Assembly (NCBI GenBank): GCA_021234155.1 | Contig: JAJEKV010000083.1 | Coordinates: forward strand, 122,001-186,000 | Direction: 5' to 3' | Origin: Isoetes taiwanensis | Taxonomy: Eukaryota > Streptophyta > Lycopodiopsida > Isoetales > Isoetaceae | DNA length: 64,000 bases | Shown: in pieces, positions 43,101 to 55,188 of the stretch | Position numbering within the stretch: position 1 is the first letter of the stretch | Layout of the letters: every line of letters starts with the position of its first letter | Notes under the pieces: generated by a model | The model's input: the letters and a program-made list of their open reading frames with translations, nothing else | What the model was told of the DNA's origin: nothing | Databases searched by the model: none | Translations under genes and position numbers: made by a program

Positions 43101-43816
43101 TTTTCAAGAAATAAGCTTTGGGGAACATGATCAGAGTGGGAGAAGGCAAGTTCCCCCTCAACATAACACTTATCCATGAAGCATGCTGTTTTATTGGCCA
43201 TATAAAATCTGTCTAATAGACAATATACTCGGTCTTGGCCCTTCTGCTTATTCGACCATGAGAAGGTAGCATTGGAGGGCGGAATCAAATTAAATCCCAC
43301 ACTATCAAGCAAAGAGTTCCAAGAAGTATCCTCATCTCCTGATAGATTTCTATGCAACCCAATTTTTTGGTCCCACACATCGGTCATGTTCAGATCTCCC
43401 CCTAAAATCCAGTTTTCGGTGACATCCCCTTGGTGACCTATCCAGCTTTCAATTTCTTTCCACATCGCGGCCCTTTCTGCAGGCTTATTTGACGCATATA
43501 CATTGATGACCCCCCATTGGCACTCATTAGATTCAAAGGTCACCACCTGCCATCGACCATCCCCAGCAGCATAGTAGGACTTCTGAACAAGGCCTCTCCA
43601 GAGGATACAGGTGCCACCTTTAGTTCCCCTGGCTGCACAGCTAAAGGAGGAGTAGTTGCCTCCTATCCATTTGCCTATAGAACTTGCTTCGAAGTCAGGA
43701 AGTCTATGTTCCTGTAAGAGAATAACATCTGCCATCATAGAGCGTATGGCGGCAAGCACTCTACCACGTTTCAAAACGCCTTTAATACCTCGGAGGTTCC
43801 AGGATACAATTTTCAT
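40152..43816 (-). pseudogene. LINE ORF2: endonuclease, RT, zinc finger
   Basis: Starts at the ATG at 43816 (MKIVSWNLRGIKG). The APE-type endonuclease (43816-43082) has SWNLRG, LLQEHRLPDF, NVYAS, GGDLNMTDV and SHSDHVP, so all catalytic residue positions are filled. A linker (42884-42510) with RSKTKWYAELDHENSKCFF leads to RT: LGEWRPIALTNVIYK (42250), MIKMDFRKAYDSLRW (42040) and the catalytic MQYADDTFMF (41710). Then come WSTKTLATSGR (41400), YNQMQTIIRKFIWGG (41290) and the zf-RVT domain (40620-40330: CSRKIQFFRWTALQGGLSTK, CPLGCHTTESIGHLLFCP). This is the plant L1 domain order. About six frame changes or stops break it. The endonuclease part alone is uninterrupted. Confidence 0.92.
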
Positions 43817-44384
43817 AGTATATAGTATAATAACCTCTCTGACAAGACGGCAGTGCCACTGTAATCATACAAAAAATTCCTTGCACATGGGCCATCTGAA
43901 CCAACATAAATACGACCTATATATATGGGAATGTATTTCCCCAGTGGTCTCAGTCGGTCCCACACACACCCCAACATTTGGTCCACGGCTGAAAACAACA
44001 GTAAAAACAAAATACGAGTTGTTTTTTTGAAGATTTGAAAAAAACCTACACGTAGTTATATGGGGGTGTGGTTTTCCAAGGATATGCTATAGTTTTTCTT
44101 AAGGATATGTAGTTTTTTTTTTTAATAATGGGTGATTTCTTAAGGAGGTGTAGTCTTTTTTTTAAGGATCTGTTGTTTTCTCAAGCAGTATGGTTTTTTG
44201 GTTCTATTCTATTCTATTGAAGGGATGTTTTTTTAAAGGTGTTGTTTTTTAAGGTAGTGTTTTTTTGAGGTGTGGTTTTTTAAGGTTTTCTAAAAATCCA
44301 TATATGACCAAGTTGTCCACATGCCATTACTGCCACAAAATGGCAGCATACAAGAGTTATATATGCTTGACACACTTCACTACA

Positions 44385-44935
44385 CTTCAAACATGCTACC
44401 TAGGCTCAAACATGCCAAGGTGGCTCCAACATGGCAACTAGGCTTCAACATGCCAAGGTGGCTCCAACATGGCAACTAGGCTTCAACACGCCAAGGTGGC
44501 TCAAACATGCCACATAGACTCCAACATGCCAAGGTGACTCAAACATGCCAAGGTGGATCAAACATGACACCTAGGCTCCGACATGCCAAGGTGGCTCAAA
44601 CATGCCAAGGTGGATCAAACATGCCATGCGGGATCCAACTTGTCAAGGTGGCTCTAACATGCCACCTAGGCTCCAACATGCCAAGGTGGCTCCAACATGC
44701 CACCTAGGCACAAACATGCCAAGGTGGCTCAAAGATGCCACCTAGGCTCCAACATATGCCACGTGGGCTCCAACATGCCACCTAGACTCCAACATGCCAC
44801 TTAGCTCCAACGTGCCAAATATGCCACTTAGGCTCAAACATGCCAAGGTGGTTGAAACATGCCGGCTCCAACATGCCACCTAGGCTCCAACATGCCAAGG
44901 TGGCTCAGGCATGCCACCTAGGCACTCCAAGCGAT
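44385..44935 (+). repeat. 19-bp minisatellite array D
   Basis: AACATGCCAAGGTGGCTCA/AACATGCCACCTAGGCTCC units in forward orientation. The array leads directly into the left arm of the large palindrome. Confidence 0.93.
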
Positions 44936-47313
44936 GACATGGCATGCCAACTAAGCAAGGCCAAGTTTTGACTAGGCCAAAAATGAAAAGATGTCCATCT
45001 TTAGTCTTTTCATTGGGTGATGTTGGAAAATTTTGGTTGACATGGCTAGATGGTGGTGATGTGGACATGATGACTAGGACTTTATGCAAGAAATATGATA
45101 ACCTTTAGAATTTTTTGGTAGAGGAGTTTGGCAAGGGATAGAATAGAGGGATCTTGAAGAACTTAAACGCCGACACCTTTCCCCAAATCGAACCGGGCCG
45201 GGACTTTGGACAGACTTCCTCACGGAGGGAGACCCAGAGGGAGAGCGGACCTCAAAAAGATTGCGGAGGTAGCCTTTTACGCCAGCGATGCGGGAGGGCA
45301 AAAATGCCCCCCCTATACGGAGCTTTCGGTTTCCGTTTCCCTATCCATTGTTGAATCCACCGTTCAAGTAACACGCTTCAAGTAAATTCAAAAAAATCCA
45401 AGATCCCTTTGAAAGAACTTATCAAACCCATGAGCGCGTCACGGTCCGCCGTGTAGAAATCCAAGTGTTTTGTCGTTCGAGGCGGTACAAAAGGCACCGA
45501 GAATGGAGATTTGACTTAGCCATGTCATCGAAATAATAAATTTACCCTAGGAACCAAGTTATACGGTCATTTTTGGCAACAAAAGAAACACGAACCTCTA
45601 CATGGCGGTATTAGCAGCCACCTCTTAGGCCAATTGGCTTCTTAACGTGTTGGACATGAGCTACCTTTGGGCTTCTTGGAGAAAGGGTGGTCTTCGCCCA
45701 CGAAACTTGGTCTCGAGGGTAATGTCGATATTTTTGAGTCCATTGGCGGTCGGTTTATAGTTCTTTTAGTGGGAGAGTTGCCCATCGGTGGCCAAGGAGC
45801 CTTGGGAGAGGACCTTTGGGGGCGACCCTTACGGAAGGTTTAAGGGTCCATCTTCGGCATCAACACCCTCCTCTCACATTGATCACATTGTGCAAGATTC
45901 TGGTCGAATCGACTAGGATATGGCCTCGAAACATAAAACCCCGTGGTTTGCTAGGTTATTGAAGGGTTTCACGTTATGGAGGTCGCGATTGAGTCGGTTG
46001 CACTTGGGACATGGTCAAGAAGCTGCAGTTAAAAACATGAAGCAATAAGAACTGAAGGAATGGGGTTTGGATCTATTGGCCATCCCGAATGATCCCGAAC
46101 AATTTTGCTACTGCAAAAGGCGCTCTTGGCTTCTATTTGCCATTATGGGAGGAGGATAAATCCAAACCCCATTCCGTCAATTCCTATTGCTTCGTGTTTT
46201 CAATTGCAGCTTCTTGGCCATGTCCCACGTGCAACCGACAAAAACTCGGCCTCCAAAATGTAAACCCTTCAATAACCTAGCAACACACAGGGTTTACGTT
46301 TCGGAGGCCATATCCTAATCAGATTCGACCAGGATCTTGCACAATATCATCACGTAGAGGGAGGGTGTTGAGGCCAGAAGATGGACCCTTAAAACCTTCC
46401 GGAAGCAGTTCACCCCAAAGATCCTCTCCCAAAGGCCCTTGGCCACGGACAGGCAACTCTCCCACTCCGAAATTGTAAACTGACTCTGCCAATGGATTCA
46501 AAACGTCGAGATTACCCTCGGGACCAAGTTTCGTGAGCAGAAGACCACTCTTTCTCCAAGAAGTGCCAAACTAGCTCATGTCCAATACGTTCCTAGTCAA
46601 TTGGCGTAAGAGATGGCTGCAGAATATTGTCATGTAGAGGGTTCATGTTTCTTTCGTTGCCAAAAATGACCGTATAACTTGGTCCCTAGGGTAATGTCAC
46701 CATTCCGGACGACATGGCGAAGTCGAATCTCCATTCCGGAGTCTTTGTACTGCTCGAACGACAAAACACTTGGGTTTCTACATGGTGGAGCACAGGACGC
46801 TTCACGGTTTGATAAGTTTTCCCGGACGGATCTTGGATTTTTTTGAACCTGCTCGAAGCAGGTTACTTGAATGGTGGATTCAATGGTCGGGTAGAGAAAT
46901 CGAGCTCCGGGAAGGGGGGCATTGGCATTTGCCTGCCCGAAGGAGCGCTGGCAGGAAAGGCTCCCTTGGCAACCTTTCTGAGCTTCGTCCCCTGGGGTCT
47001 GGCCTATTCCGTCTGGTGAGGAAGCCGCGCAAAGTCCTGGCCTAGTTCGATTTGGGGAAGGGTGTCAGCGCAAGATCCCTCTATTCTATCCATTGCCAAA
47101 CTCCTCTACCAAAAATTCCAAAGGTTATCATATTTCTTGCATAAAGTCCTAGTCATCATGTCCATGTCACCACCATCTAGCCATGTCACCCAAAATTTGC
47201 CAACATCACCCAATGAAAAGACCAAAGATGGACATCTTTTCGTTTTTGGCCTAGTCAAAACTTGCCCTTGCTTACTTGGCATGCCATGTCACTATTTGGA
47301 GTGCCTAGATGGC
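44915..47313. repeat. large inverted repeat (palindrome), about 1.2-kb arms
   Basis: Positions pair to a constant sum of about 92230. Examples: GCCACCTAGGCACTCCAA at 44915 with TTGGAGTGCCTAGATGGC at 47296; TTCCCCAAATCGAAC at 45180 with GTTCGATTTGGGGAA near 47046; GTCGGTTGCACTTGGGAC at 45993 with CCCACGTGCAACCGAC at 46223; GGATTTATCC-type sequence near the centre. The centre is at about 46116 with little or no spacer. The arms are diverged by point changes and small indels. No coding is supported in it. Confidence 0.88.
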
Positions 47314-47595
47314 ATGCTTGAGCCACCTTGGCATGTTGGAGCCTAGGTGGCATGTTGGAGCCCGTGTGGCATGTTGGAGCCACCTTGGCATGTTTGAGCC
47401 TAGGTGGCATGTTTGAGCCACCTTGGCATGTTGGAGCCCACATGGCATGTTGGAGTCCACGTGGCATGTTTGAGCCACCTTGGCATGTTGGAGCCCACGT
47501 GGCATGTTGGAGCCACGTGGCATGTTTGAGCCACCTTGTCATGTTCGAGCCTAGGTGGCATGTTTGAGCCCTGTTGGCATGTTGGAGCGACCTTG
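47296..47595 (-). repeat. 19-bp minisatellite array E, inverted
   Basis: GGCATGTTGGAGCCTAGGT/GGCATGTTTGAGCCACCTT units. It is the mirror of array D at the other palindrome arm. Confidence 0.93.
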
Positions 47596-48150
47596 GCTCC
47601 AACATGCCAAGGTTTGCTCAAACATGCCACCTAGGCTCCAACATGCCACCTAAGCTCAAACATGCCACGTGGTTCCAACATGCCACCTAGGCTCCAACAT
47701 GCCAACGCGGGCTCAAACATGCCACGCGGGCCCAACATGCCACCAGGCTCCAACATGCCAGCGTGGCTCAAACATGCCACGGGGTCCAACATGCCACCTT
47801 GGCTCCAACATGCCAAGATAAACATGCCACCCTAGTCTCCAACATGCCACCTAGGCTCAAACATACCAGTAAGCTCAAACATGCCCGTGGGCTCCAACAT
47901 GCCACCTAGGCTCAAACATGCCACCTAGGCTCCAACATGCCAGGTGGCTCAAACATGCCAAGGTGCTCAAAACGCCCACCTAGGCTCCAACATGCCAAGG
48001 TGGCTCAAACATGCCACATGGGCTCAACATGCTGGCTCAAACATGCCATGCGGGCTCAACATGCCACCTAGGCTCAAACATGCCAAGGTGGCTCCAAGCA
48101 ATCTTCCAACATGCCACCTGGAAACCAACATGCCAAGGTGGCATGTTTTC
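47596..48150 (+). repeat. 19-bp minisatellite array F
   Basis: Orientation changes at GAGCGACCTTGGCTCCAACA. Forward units with more decay and CACGCGGGCTC/CACGTGGTTCC variants. Confidence 0.92.
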
Positions 48151-48875
48151 ATGTGACATTGTTGAGCCACCTTGGCATGTTGGAGCCTTGGTGGCATGTT
48201 TGTGCCACCTTGGCATGTTGGTTACCTGGCATGTTTAATTCAATGCGTTGGCATGTTGGAGCCTAGATGGCATGTTTGATTTAACTGGCATGTTGGAGCC
48301 TAGGTGGTGTGTTTGAGCCATCTTGGCATTTTGGAACCCATTGGCATGGTTGAGCCGGCTTGGCATGTTGGAGCCTAGGTGGCGTGTTGGAGCCTAGGTG
48401 GCATGTTTGAGCCACCCGGCATGTTGGAGCCTAGGTGGCATTTTGGAGCCCATTGGCATGTTTGAGCCACCTTGACATGTTGGAGCCTGGGTGGCATGTT
48501 TGAGCCACCTTTTCATCTTGGAGCCTAAGTGGCATGTTTGAGCCACCTTGGCACGTTGGAGCCTAGGTGGCATGGTTAAGCCACCTAGGCATGTTGGAGC
48601 CTAGGTGGCATGTTTGAGCCACCTTGGCATGTTGGAGCCTAGATGGCGTGTTTGAGCCTAGGTGGCGTGTTTGAGCCTAGATGGCGTGTTTGAGCCACCT
48701 TGACATGTTGAGCCTAGATGGCGTGTTTGAGCCTAAGTGGCATGTTGGAGCCTAGGTGGCCACCTTGGCATGTTTGAGCCACCTTGGCATGTTGGAGCCT
48801 AGGTGGCATGTTGGAGCCATCTTGGTATGTTTGAGCCACATTGGCATGTTTGAGCCTAGGTGGCATGTTGGCTTG
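48151..48875 (-). repeat. 19-bp minisatellite array G, inverted
   Basis: Orientation flips again near 48150. Inverted units run until GGCATGTTGGCTTGCC at 48875. Confidence 0.92.
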
Positions 48876-49510
48876 CCTTTTCAAATTTGTACAGTGGCAG
48901 CAGCTAGCTGCTGGTTTCTTGCTGTTGGGTTATGGCTGCATATGATTTAGCTGCATGTGCTTCGTTCACTTGGAGCTTATTAGGTTTAGGCTTGGGCTTG
49001 ATCGGACCACTGGCATGTGCATGTATTTGTACATTTTGGTGTATCCATTGTTTATACGTGATAATTCAATGGTTTAATAATGGTTAAAACTTAAAAAAAA
49101 TACAAAAGGTTGCACTTAGACGATAAGGTTGCACTTAGACAGGGGCATTTTAAAAATTGTCTCAGGGGCAAACATGGGTATTATTAGCAAACAGGGGCAT
49201 TTTAACAATTTGTGAAAATACAGGGGTATTTTTATAATTTTCCCATAAAATAATGAATTTTCTAGGCGTGGAAAATAAAATAATATTTTATATACGCGTG
49301 ATTTTTTGTCAAAGGCCGAGATAAACGGCACAGATCTTGATCCGAGTCCTTTGATCTTATTGGTCTTTATTTAGCGGTTCAGATTGACTCAAAGATGAAT
49401 GGTCTAGATGTTGATCCTAGTCCTATGATATTACTGGCTACTAAAATGAAGGGCTGAGATTGAAATCCGAGATTATCCGGCCATTGGGCATCTTGTGTTT
49501 CTTTCTCCAG
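48876..49510. other. unique stretch in element 2
   Basis: Includes short near-repeats of AGGGGCATTTTxAxAATTxT (49140-49245) and GATCCxAGTCCTxTGAT units (49330-49450) related to element 1 at 35425-35570. No coding. Confidence 0.45.
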
Positions 49511-49514
49511 TTGC

Positions 49515-49645
49515 AGGCTATGGCGCTATGCGATAGCAGAGCAGGCTATGGCAATGATAGTTCCGGCTGGCCATGGCGATGGCAGATCCGGATGGCTATG
49601 GCGATGGCAGATCCGCCAGGCTATGGTGATGGCAGATCCGGCAGA
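49515..49645. repeat. short minisatellite, GGCTATGGCGATGGCAGATC
   Basis: About four copies of a 22-30-bp unit containing GGCTATGGCGATGGCAGATC. A related sequence lies at 35610-35870 in element 1. Confidence 0.8.
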
Positions 49646-50639
49646 TGGGCTATGGCGTTTTCCATTCTAGTTTTACCCTAAAAATAGGCTGGCAGCATTT
49701 CGGCCAGGATTTGATTCCCAAGGAGCTGGGCTTTGCTTGTCCTTCAAGAAATGCAGAAAAAGAGAAAGCAATGAGGGCTTCCGACCCAACTTGAAGCTCC
49801 AGCTGTGCAAATCCGGCAGTCGACCCTACTTGAAGCTCCATTTGTGTTATTTTCGGATTCGTTGGAGCTGATGTTGTCTTCAATCTCAGGATCATCAGCA
49901 TTTGAATGCCTCACCTGTTTTGTTAAAAGGAAGAATGAGAAGAGGCGACCACTTCACTGGCCGACCAGGATGCCATTGCTTTCTCTGCAACTCCTTCACT
50001 GGCCGACCACTACCACGGTACGCTCTGAATTTTTATATTGGTTTTGCTTTGCTTTTGTGTTGTTGCTAATTTCATGCCTTGCAGTGCTGCTCTACAGAAT
50101 GAAATGCCAGCCGAGAAAGTGCAGAATATAAGTTGCAGAGGAGCAGATTCTTGAAGAACAAAGATGCCCTTCTGGTATCTCCTGTTCTACCATCTTTTTT
50201 TTCAAAGCATATTTTTACTTTTGCTAACATATTTTCCACTGATCTGCTTGTTTTTGGCAATGCAGATATTGAAGCCCCTTGTTTTAACTTGTTTCTGTCA
50301 TTGGAGATATGAAAGCATAAAGCATAAAGCTGATTGTAACTTGGAATTGATTTTAATTTGCAATATATTGCTGATTACATTATATTGTTCTTTGCTACAT
50401 TTATACAATGCATAATATAGTGCAGAATGCATTGATCTGTTTAAGATTGTAAAGTTTGGAATCTGTTATTTAAAATTAAGACGATACTTCGGTGAACAAT
50501 GTGATTGTATGCTTTGAAATTTGAAGTGGAAATGTATGCTCATTAGACAATGAATTTCTGTTACTATTGCAATTTAATTCCTTTTCCTCATGAACAATGA
50601 AAAACAATGCCATCCTTAAGTTTCTTATAATTGTTGTTT

Positions 50640-51149
50640 TTGTTTTAGTCAACACATTGTTTAAAACTACAGTAGAAAAAAACATATGTTATTGTACAAA
50701 AACACAATGCGTAGTTGCACTACAAAAACGAAAATAACATGTGGACAATTTAAGGAAACTATGCTACAAAATCTTCCATATAATGGCTATGCATTGTTAT
50801 TAGGTGAATACCACATTTAAAAACTATAAGGGCTATGCATTGTTTTTAGGTGAATACCACATCAAAAAACTATGCGTTGTTTTCATTTTTGAGCAAAAAC
50901 CACACATAAATCTACGCATTGTTTTTCTTTGAAAACCACAGTAAAAAAATACACATAAATATGCGTTGTTTTTTGTAAAAAAACCACGCATAAAAACTAC
51001 ATGTTTTTTGTGTGTGAAAAACCACACTAGAAAACTACGCATTATTTCTAGCATTTTCGGAACATTACTATGCATGACTTTTAAGTGTTGTTTTTTTGCA
51101 AAAAAGACAGCAAAAAACTACACGTAGAGCAGATTTTGGGGTTATAGTG
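50640..51149. repeat. subterminal repeats, element 2 right
   Basis: Repeated AAAACTACGCATTGTTTTT and GAAAACCACACATAAA-like units, about 35-45 bp apart, running into the right terminal inverted repeat. Same style as 37190-38009. Confidence 0.75.
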
Positions 51150-52490
51150 TCCCTCTGACAGAGGGCAGAGGATATATGACCATCCCTTTTCTGCGTCGCT
51201 CCCCCCCACCAGCATATCTTTATAAGTGGCCCCCCATCCCTTGCACTTTCTAGGTGTGTTATTGCACCCATACTTAAAATGAGTGGCTCACCACCCCTTG
51301 CACCCCTTAGGTGTTTAGTTTGCAATACCCTATAATTAATAGCTGCCACCCCCTCCTGACCAACACAATTTCTAGTCACATACGTCAAAAATGTGGCCCT
51401 ATATAGGTTCTTGCTATGACTTCTTGTATCGAGGTAGATACCTCCAGGGTAATGGAAAGGTTTAATTTGTCCTTTCCTCATCACCAAAGCTTTAATTTGT
51501 CTTTCCCTTTCCTTATTAGAAGGGATACATGGAAGGATACCCATACCCCTTCGTAATACTCCAATGTATAAACATCCCACTCCCACTTGATCACACCACT
51601 TCTTAGTTAAACATTTGTACCACAATGATCCTAACCTGGAATGTGTGTAAGTAGCCCAAGTACCACTGGTACTAGCCCAATATTGTACAAATGACCAGGT
51701 ATTGGGGTTCCAAGGTGGACTTAGCCCGGATAATATGCCATGCCATGCCCCCCCATCGACTTCAATAGTTGACCCCCATCCAAATTATTTTTAACTGAAC
51801 CCTCCCAACATAACTGATATTATAAAGTGGCCCCCACTAACTTCCAGAACTGACCCTCTAAGCTTGTCCACATGTTTTGAAACATGGAATATGATCCCCT
51901 GTTTTTACGAGTGAGAGCAGGGAGAAGTTGGCCAGTCCCATACCATGAATGTAGCACCAAATAATTAGGAGTTGCCATATATTTCCCATACCCCTGTTAG
52001 TTGTCTTAGATTCTTGGGATTGGCAATAACAAAGAGCACTTAATTCCTTCCTTAAATTCATAACCAGATCCTTTGTGTCAAAAGTTAAACTATAGATCAT
52101 AAAGAGTTCCATTAAACTGCCGATATGTAGAACATTATCCAAATACAAAATAGTCATTACGGGCTGAAAATGGGCTCGATCCTTAACATTGTGTGTAGAT
52201 CCGAGCTTCAATCTACATCCTGTGTCCCGGGTACAAAGCCGTAATTGTTGCCTTTTCTGCTACATTTACCAATTCTGATACATTTACCTTTTCTTGTACA
52301 GTATGATAAACAGAGATATTTGCCTTTTGTAGTACTATTGTCTTTTCTGATACAACATACAAAACAGAGAACTATGGTGCAGAGAACTATGGTGCAGCTA
52401 GAAGCCTCGAGCAGGAGAAGAACTAACCTCTGATTTTTAAACACCATGGAGATCAGCCGAACTCGAGATCTGCTTACACAGCAGCCCAGA
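51150..52490 (-). other. LINE spacer between ORF1 and ORF2
   Basis: LINE sequence downstream of ORF1. Frames at 51625-51068 and 52211-51858 show no family signature. It includes several GTGGCCCCCC-like short repeats (51225-51840). A spacer of about 1.5 kb between ORF1 and ORF2 is longer than is usual for plant L1 elements. Confidence 0.5.
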
Positions 52491-54239
52491 TCATCCCTTT
52501 TTCTTGGAGGTATCATCTATGGAGTGATCCAAGAGTACCTTTGCAATGGCAGATTCGAATTCACGATTGCAGATTTTCTTCCCATTAGGTTTTTTTACCT
52601 TCTTTAGACGGGCCTCATCTAGAGGCTTGTCGCTCTGATCTTCAGAGGCAGCAACTTCAACCTCCAAGTTTAGAGGTCTGCAACCATCGGAAGTGGAGAG
52701 GACCTTCCCATTACCAATCGAACTTGTAGAGGCAGCCTCAAATCGGGCTTGCAAAAGCTGGACGCCTTGAAGAAGTAGTTGCTTAGGGGAAGGGGGAACA
52801 TCAGCAACAGATATATGGCTAGCAGTGAGAGAGTCTCGGCCAAAGGAGAGCGCGTAGAAATAGAAATTTGTCTTCTTTGGGGCAGCATCTATGATCCGAG
52901 CAACTGAAGGATAGTCACTTCTCGGGGGGAGGAAGGGCCAGCTTCAGTGGGGGAGATGGGACTGTAATAGAGCCTCGCTCTTATCATTTGAAGCGTAAAG
53001 AGGGTCGGGGCACAAGAGGGCTGTTGTTCCTCGACACGGCCAGATATGACCTTGGGATCTTCAGCGACCTTCAAACTTGGCGGCCTTTGATACCGAACCC
53101 GGTGTTTTCGGTTTATTACGGGCTCTTACCAAGATAAAGCCTTCTTCATCCATTGTCTTGCCTTTCTCTACCTCTGCACTTACTGTCTCGGCCATAACAG
53201 GTGGGCAAACTTCCCCAGCATGCACCAGGGAACCGCAGGTAGAACAAGGCACGGGCAAGCCAGAAACTAGTAGTTTAAACTCAATGAGCTCACTTTGTTA
53301 AAACCTTTGAAAAACAAAGTGCTTGAGGAAGCGGATTGAAGATGTTGGCGGAGACCTGCATTTTTAGGGGGCTCGTTGGGAGAGCCGCCCATGCAAACAA
53401 ACTCGCCTAGAGCGAGAAGAGATGATCTTGAAGGCCTTTTTCGTCGGAACTCTGGCGAGGTTAGAAAGAGACAACCAGTTGGGAAGAAAAGGGCATCGGG
53501 GCTCTTAGCATTAAAATTTGGCCTCCATTTGAAAAAGGATCGCCCATGAAGGCATGTGATGGCGCCCTTCTTGAAAATGAGGGTGCGCTTCCCTTTCACT
53601 TGGGAAGGTGACAAGAAAATCTGATTACCAAGAATTTGGACCACAGGCGGAACACGGCCTCGAGATGCCCGCTCCAAAGCTTTTTTAATTTCCTGAAGAG
53701 ATGGATTACCTCTGATTACCTTAGCAATAAGACCAAGGTTATCAAGGTGGCGAATCCTATTCGCCACCTCAGGGATATGAAGAGAAAGGGAAACTTTGTC
53801 CTCCATATCCTCGGACAAAGACAGGGCCTTATCCATAAAACTCAAGCCAGTAGAGGCTGGCTTGCCAAGTGCATGTAACAAGGACAGACTGAGTTGGTTC
53901 AACATCTTGGTCTCCAAAAACAAGCTGTCTCACTTGCCTTCTGATTTGAAATGGGTCCCCTCTGATAGCAAGCCCGCCTGTGCAGTTGAACTGGTCGGGG
54001 AAGAGAAATCTATTATCAATGATCGAGGCCCAGAGCTGATCAACGGGGCCTTGGACAAAGCCCCACCAGATAAATTCAGTATTAACTAAGAAGGCTGATC
54101 TGACGATAAAAAGAGGGCCTTGCGGGAGTGACGAGTCCTGGTGAGATACTGAAGATGATGAGAAAGGCTGGGGGGACTCTGAAAATGCAGCTTCTGAGAT
54201 TTGAGGGCTGGAATCAGAAGAGAGCAATAGATACTCCAT
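52491..54239 (-). pseudogene. LINE ORF1: DUF4283-like and CCHC knuckle
   Basis: The ATG at 54239 opens an acidic/Ser-rich start (MEYLLLSSDSSPQ). The RNA-binding-like domain at 53820-53400 has MEDKVSLSLHIPEVANRIRH and NPSLQEIKKALERASRG, then the aromatic run GRSFFKWRPNFNAKSPDALF. This is the layout of DUF4283 of plant L1 ORF1, although the following WVRLPxLP part is damaged. A CCHC knuckle CSTCGSLVHAGEVC (CX2CX4HX4C) follows at 53250. A hydrophilic tail ends at 52491 with a basic KKVKKPNGKK and TSKKKG. At least three frame changes. ORF1 proteins bind LINE RNA and form the particle; that role is family knowledge. Confidence 0.8.
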
Positions 54240-55188
54240 GAGCAGAACACATTAAACTCTATAAAGTTCTAGAGTAACAAAATCAGGAAGTAAGTTGGTC
54301 TGAATATATTAAGAACTTTGCCTTTGGGGGGCGATCTGATCCGAGATAGGCAATTCTTAGCTCAATAGAGGAAGCTAAGGTGTTGCTAGTAGGTCCGGAT
54401 TGCTCTCCAATGAAGAAAATATCGGGGAAGACCGATTAGATCCACAAGGAATGCCCAGAGATCACGGGGAGATCCCTCCGGCCCGACCACAACATTTGGT
54501 CCAAGTTGTAGAAGATGACAAAGTATTTAGTTGAATCATCACGAGGAGAACTTGGAGATGGAATGGCGATATTGGGACGATGGATTAGAGGCACTAGCTT
54601 CTCGAGAGCAGATCAAAGCTAAAGGCATTGGTAACCCCATTGAACATTTTGAAGCTTTATATGAAAAAGGAGCAAGTAAAGCTTCATGCAGGAGAGAGCT
54701 TCTGACGGGGAATGGATGATTCTTTGCAATGAGATAATAGAAAAACATTGATTGAAGATAAAGAGGGTGATTGCATGGAACCCGGATATACAAAAGACCA
54801 GCGATTGAGAGCCTTTATAATGGCAAGCTGCGCCCTTCTTTGCAAGAGCCGCAATCCTTCCATATCTTTTAAGTAATCATGAAAAGTCATGGTCAAGGGG
54901 AGTGTATTCTTGCCCTGATTCAACCTTCCCCTGCAACCCGAATCCAGTGTCCCCTTCTACAAGGGGACCGACAGCATAAACTAAAACCTAACTCAATGAA
55001 AGGGACCGGATCCAGTGTCCCCTTCTACACAAGGGGACCGGCAGCAACGGCAGCAACGACCAGCAGCGACCTTCTGTTCCGGAGGAAAGGATTTCGAGCA
55101 GAGTTTTTTATGAGAGCAGCCGCCCAAAATAGCGCCTAACCAAAACAGCGCCTAACATCTTGATGCCAGGATCAGACCTACTCTTATC
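54240..55188 (-). promoter_or_regulatory. LINE 5' leader
   Basis: From the ORF1 start to the duplication at 55189. It should contain the internal promoter. It includes two near copies of GATCCAGTGTCCCCTTCTAC (54945 and 55010) and two of AAAACAGCGCCTAAC (55130-55156). No open frame of note. Confidence 0.6.

Larger units (their letters stand above)
43961..51149. mobile_element. CACTA-like element 2, non-autonomous
   Basis: The left end reads CACACACACCCCAACATTTG and then GTCCACGG; the inverted right end reads CACTATAACCCCAAAATC. TCC flanks both ends (43958-43960 and 51150-51152). Inside are A/T-rich subterminal repeats at both ends, four minisatellite arrays of the same 19-bp family as in element 1, a 2.4-kb palindrome centred at 46116, and a segment related to 35400-36050. 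There is no transposase. It is inserted in the LINE between ORF1 and ORF2, 145 bp before the ORF2 start codon. Confidence 0.83.
39759..55188 (-). mobile_element. L1-type LINE, full length, with nested insertion
   Basis: The 3' end on the minus strand is a 29-nt poly(A) tail (plus-strand T run 39759-39787). The target duplication GCAAGCCCTCCTT is found directly outside both ends (39748-39760 and 55189-55201; the last two T merge with the tail). Between them lie a 5' leader (54240-55188), ORF1, a spacer, the CACTA-like element 2, ORF2 with endonuclease, RT and zinc-finger domains, and a 3' untranslated part. Without the nested 7.19 kb the LINE is about 8.2 kb. Full length with an intact duplication shows one retrotransposition event. 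Frame breaks show it has since decayed. Confidence 0.93.

Noticed and set aside
47255-48238. Repeated-protein frames in element 2
   Set aside because: Same minisatellite effect.
43843-51170. CCTCTCTGACA / CCCTCTGACA as longer target duplication of element 2
   Set aside because: The two similar words lie at different distances from the element ends. The 3-bp TCC directly next to the ends fits better.
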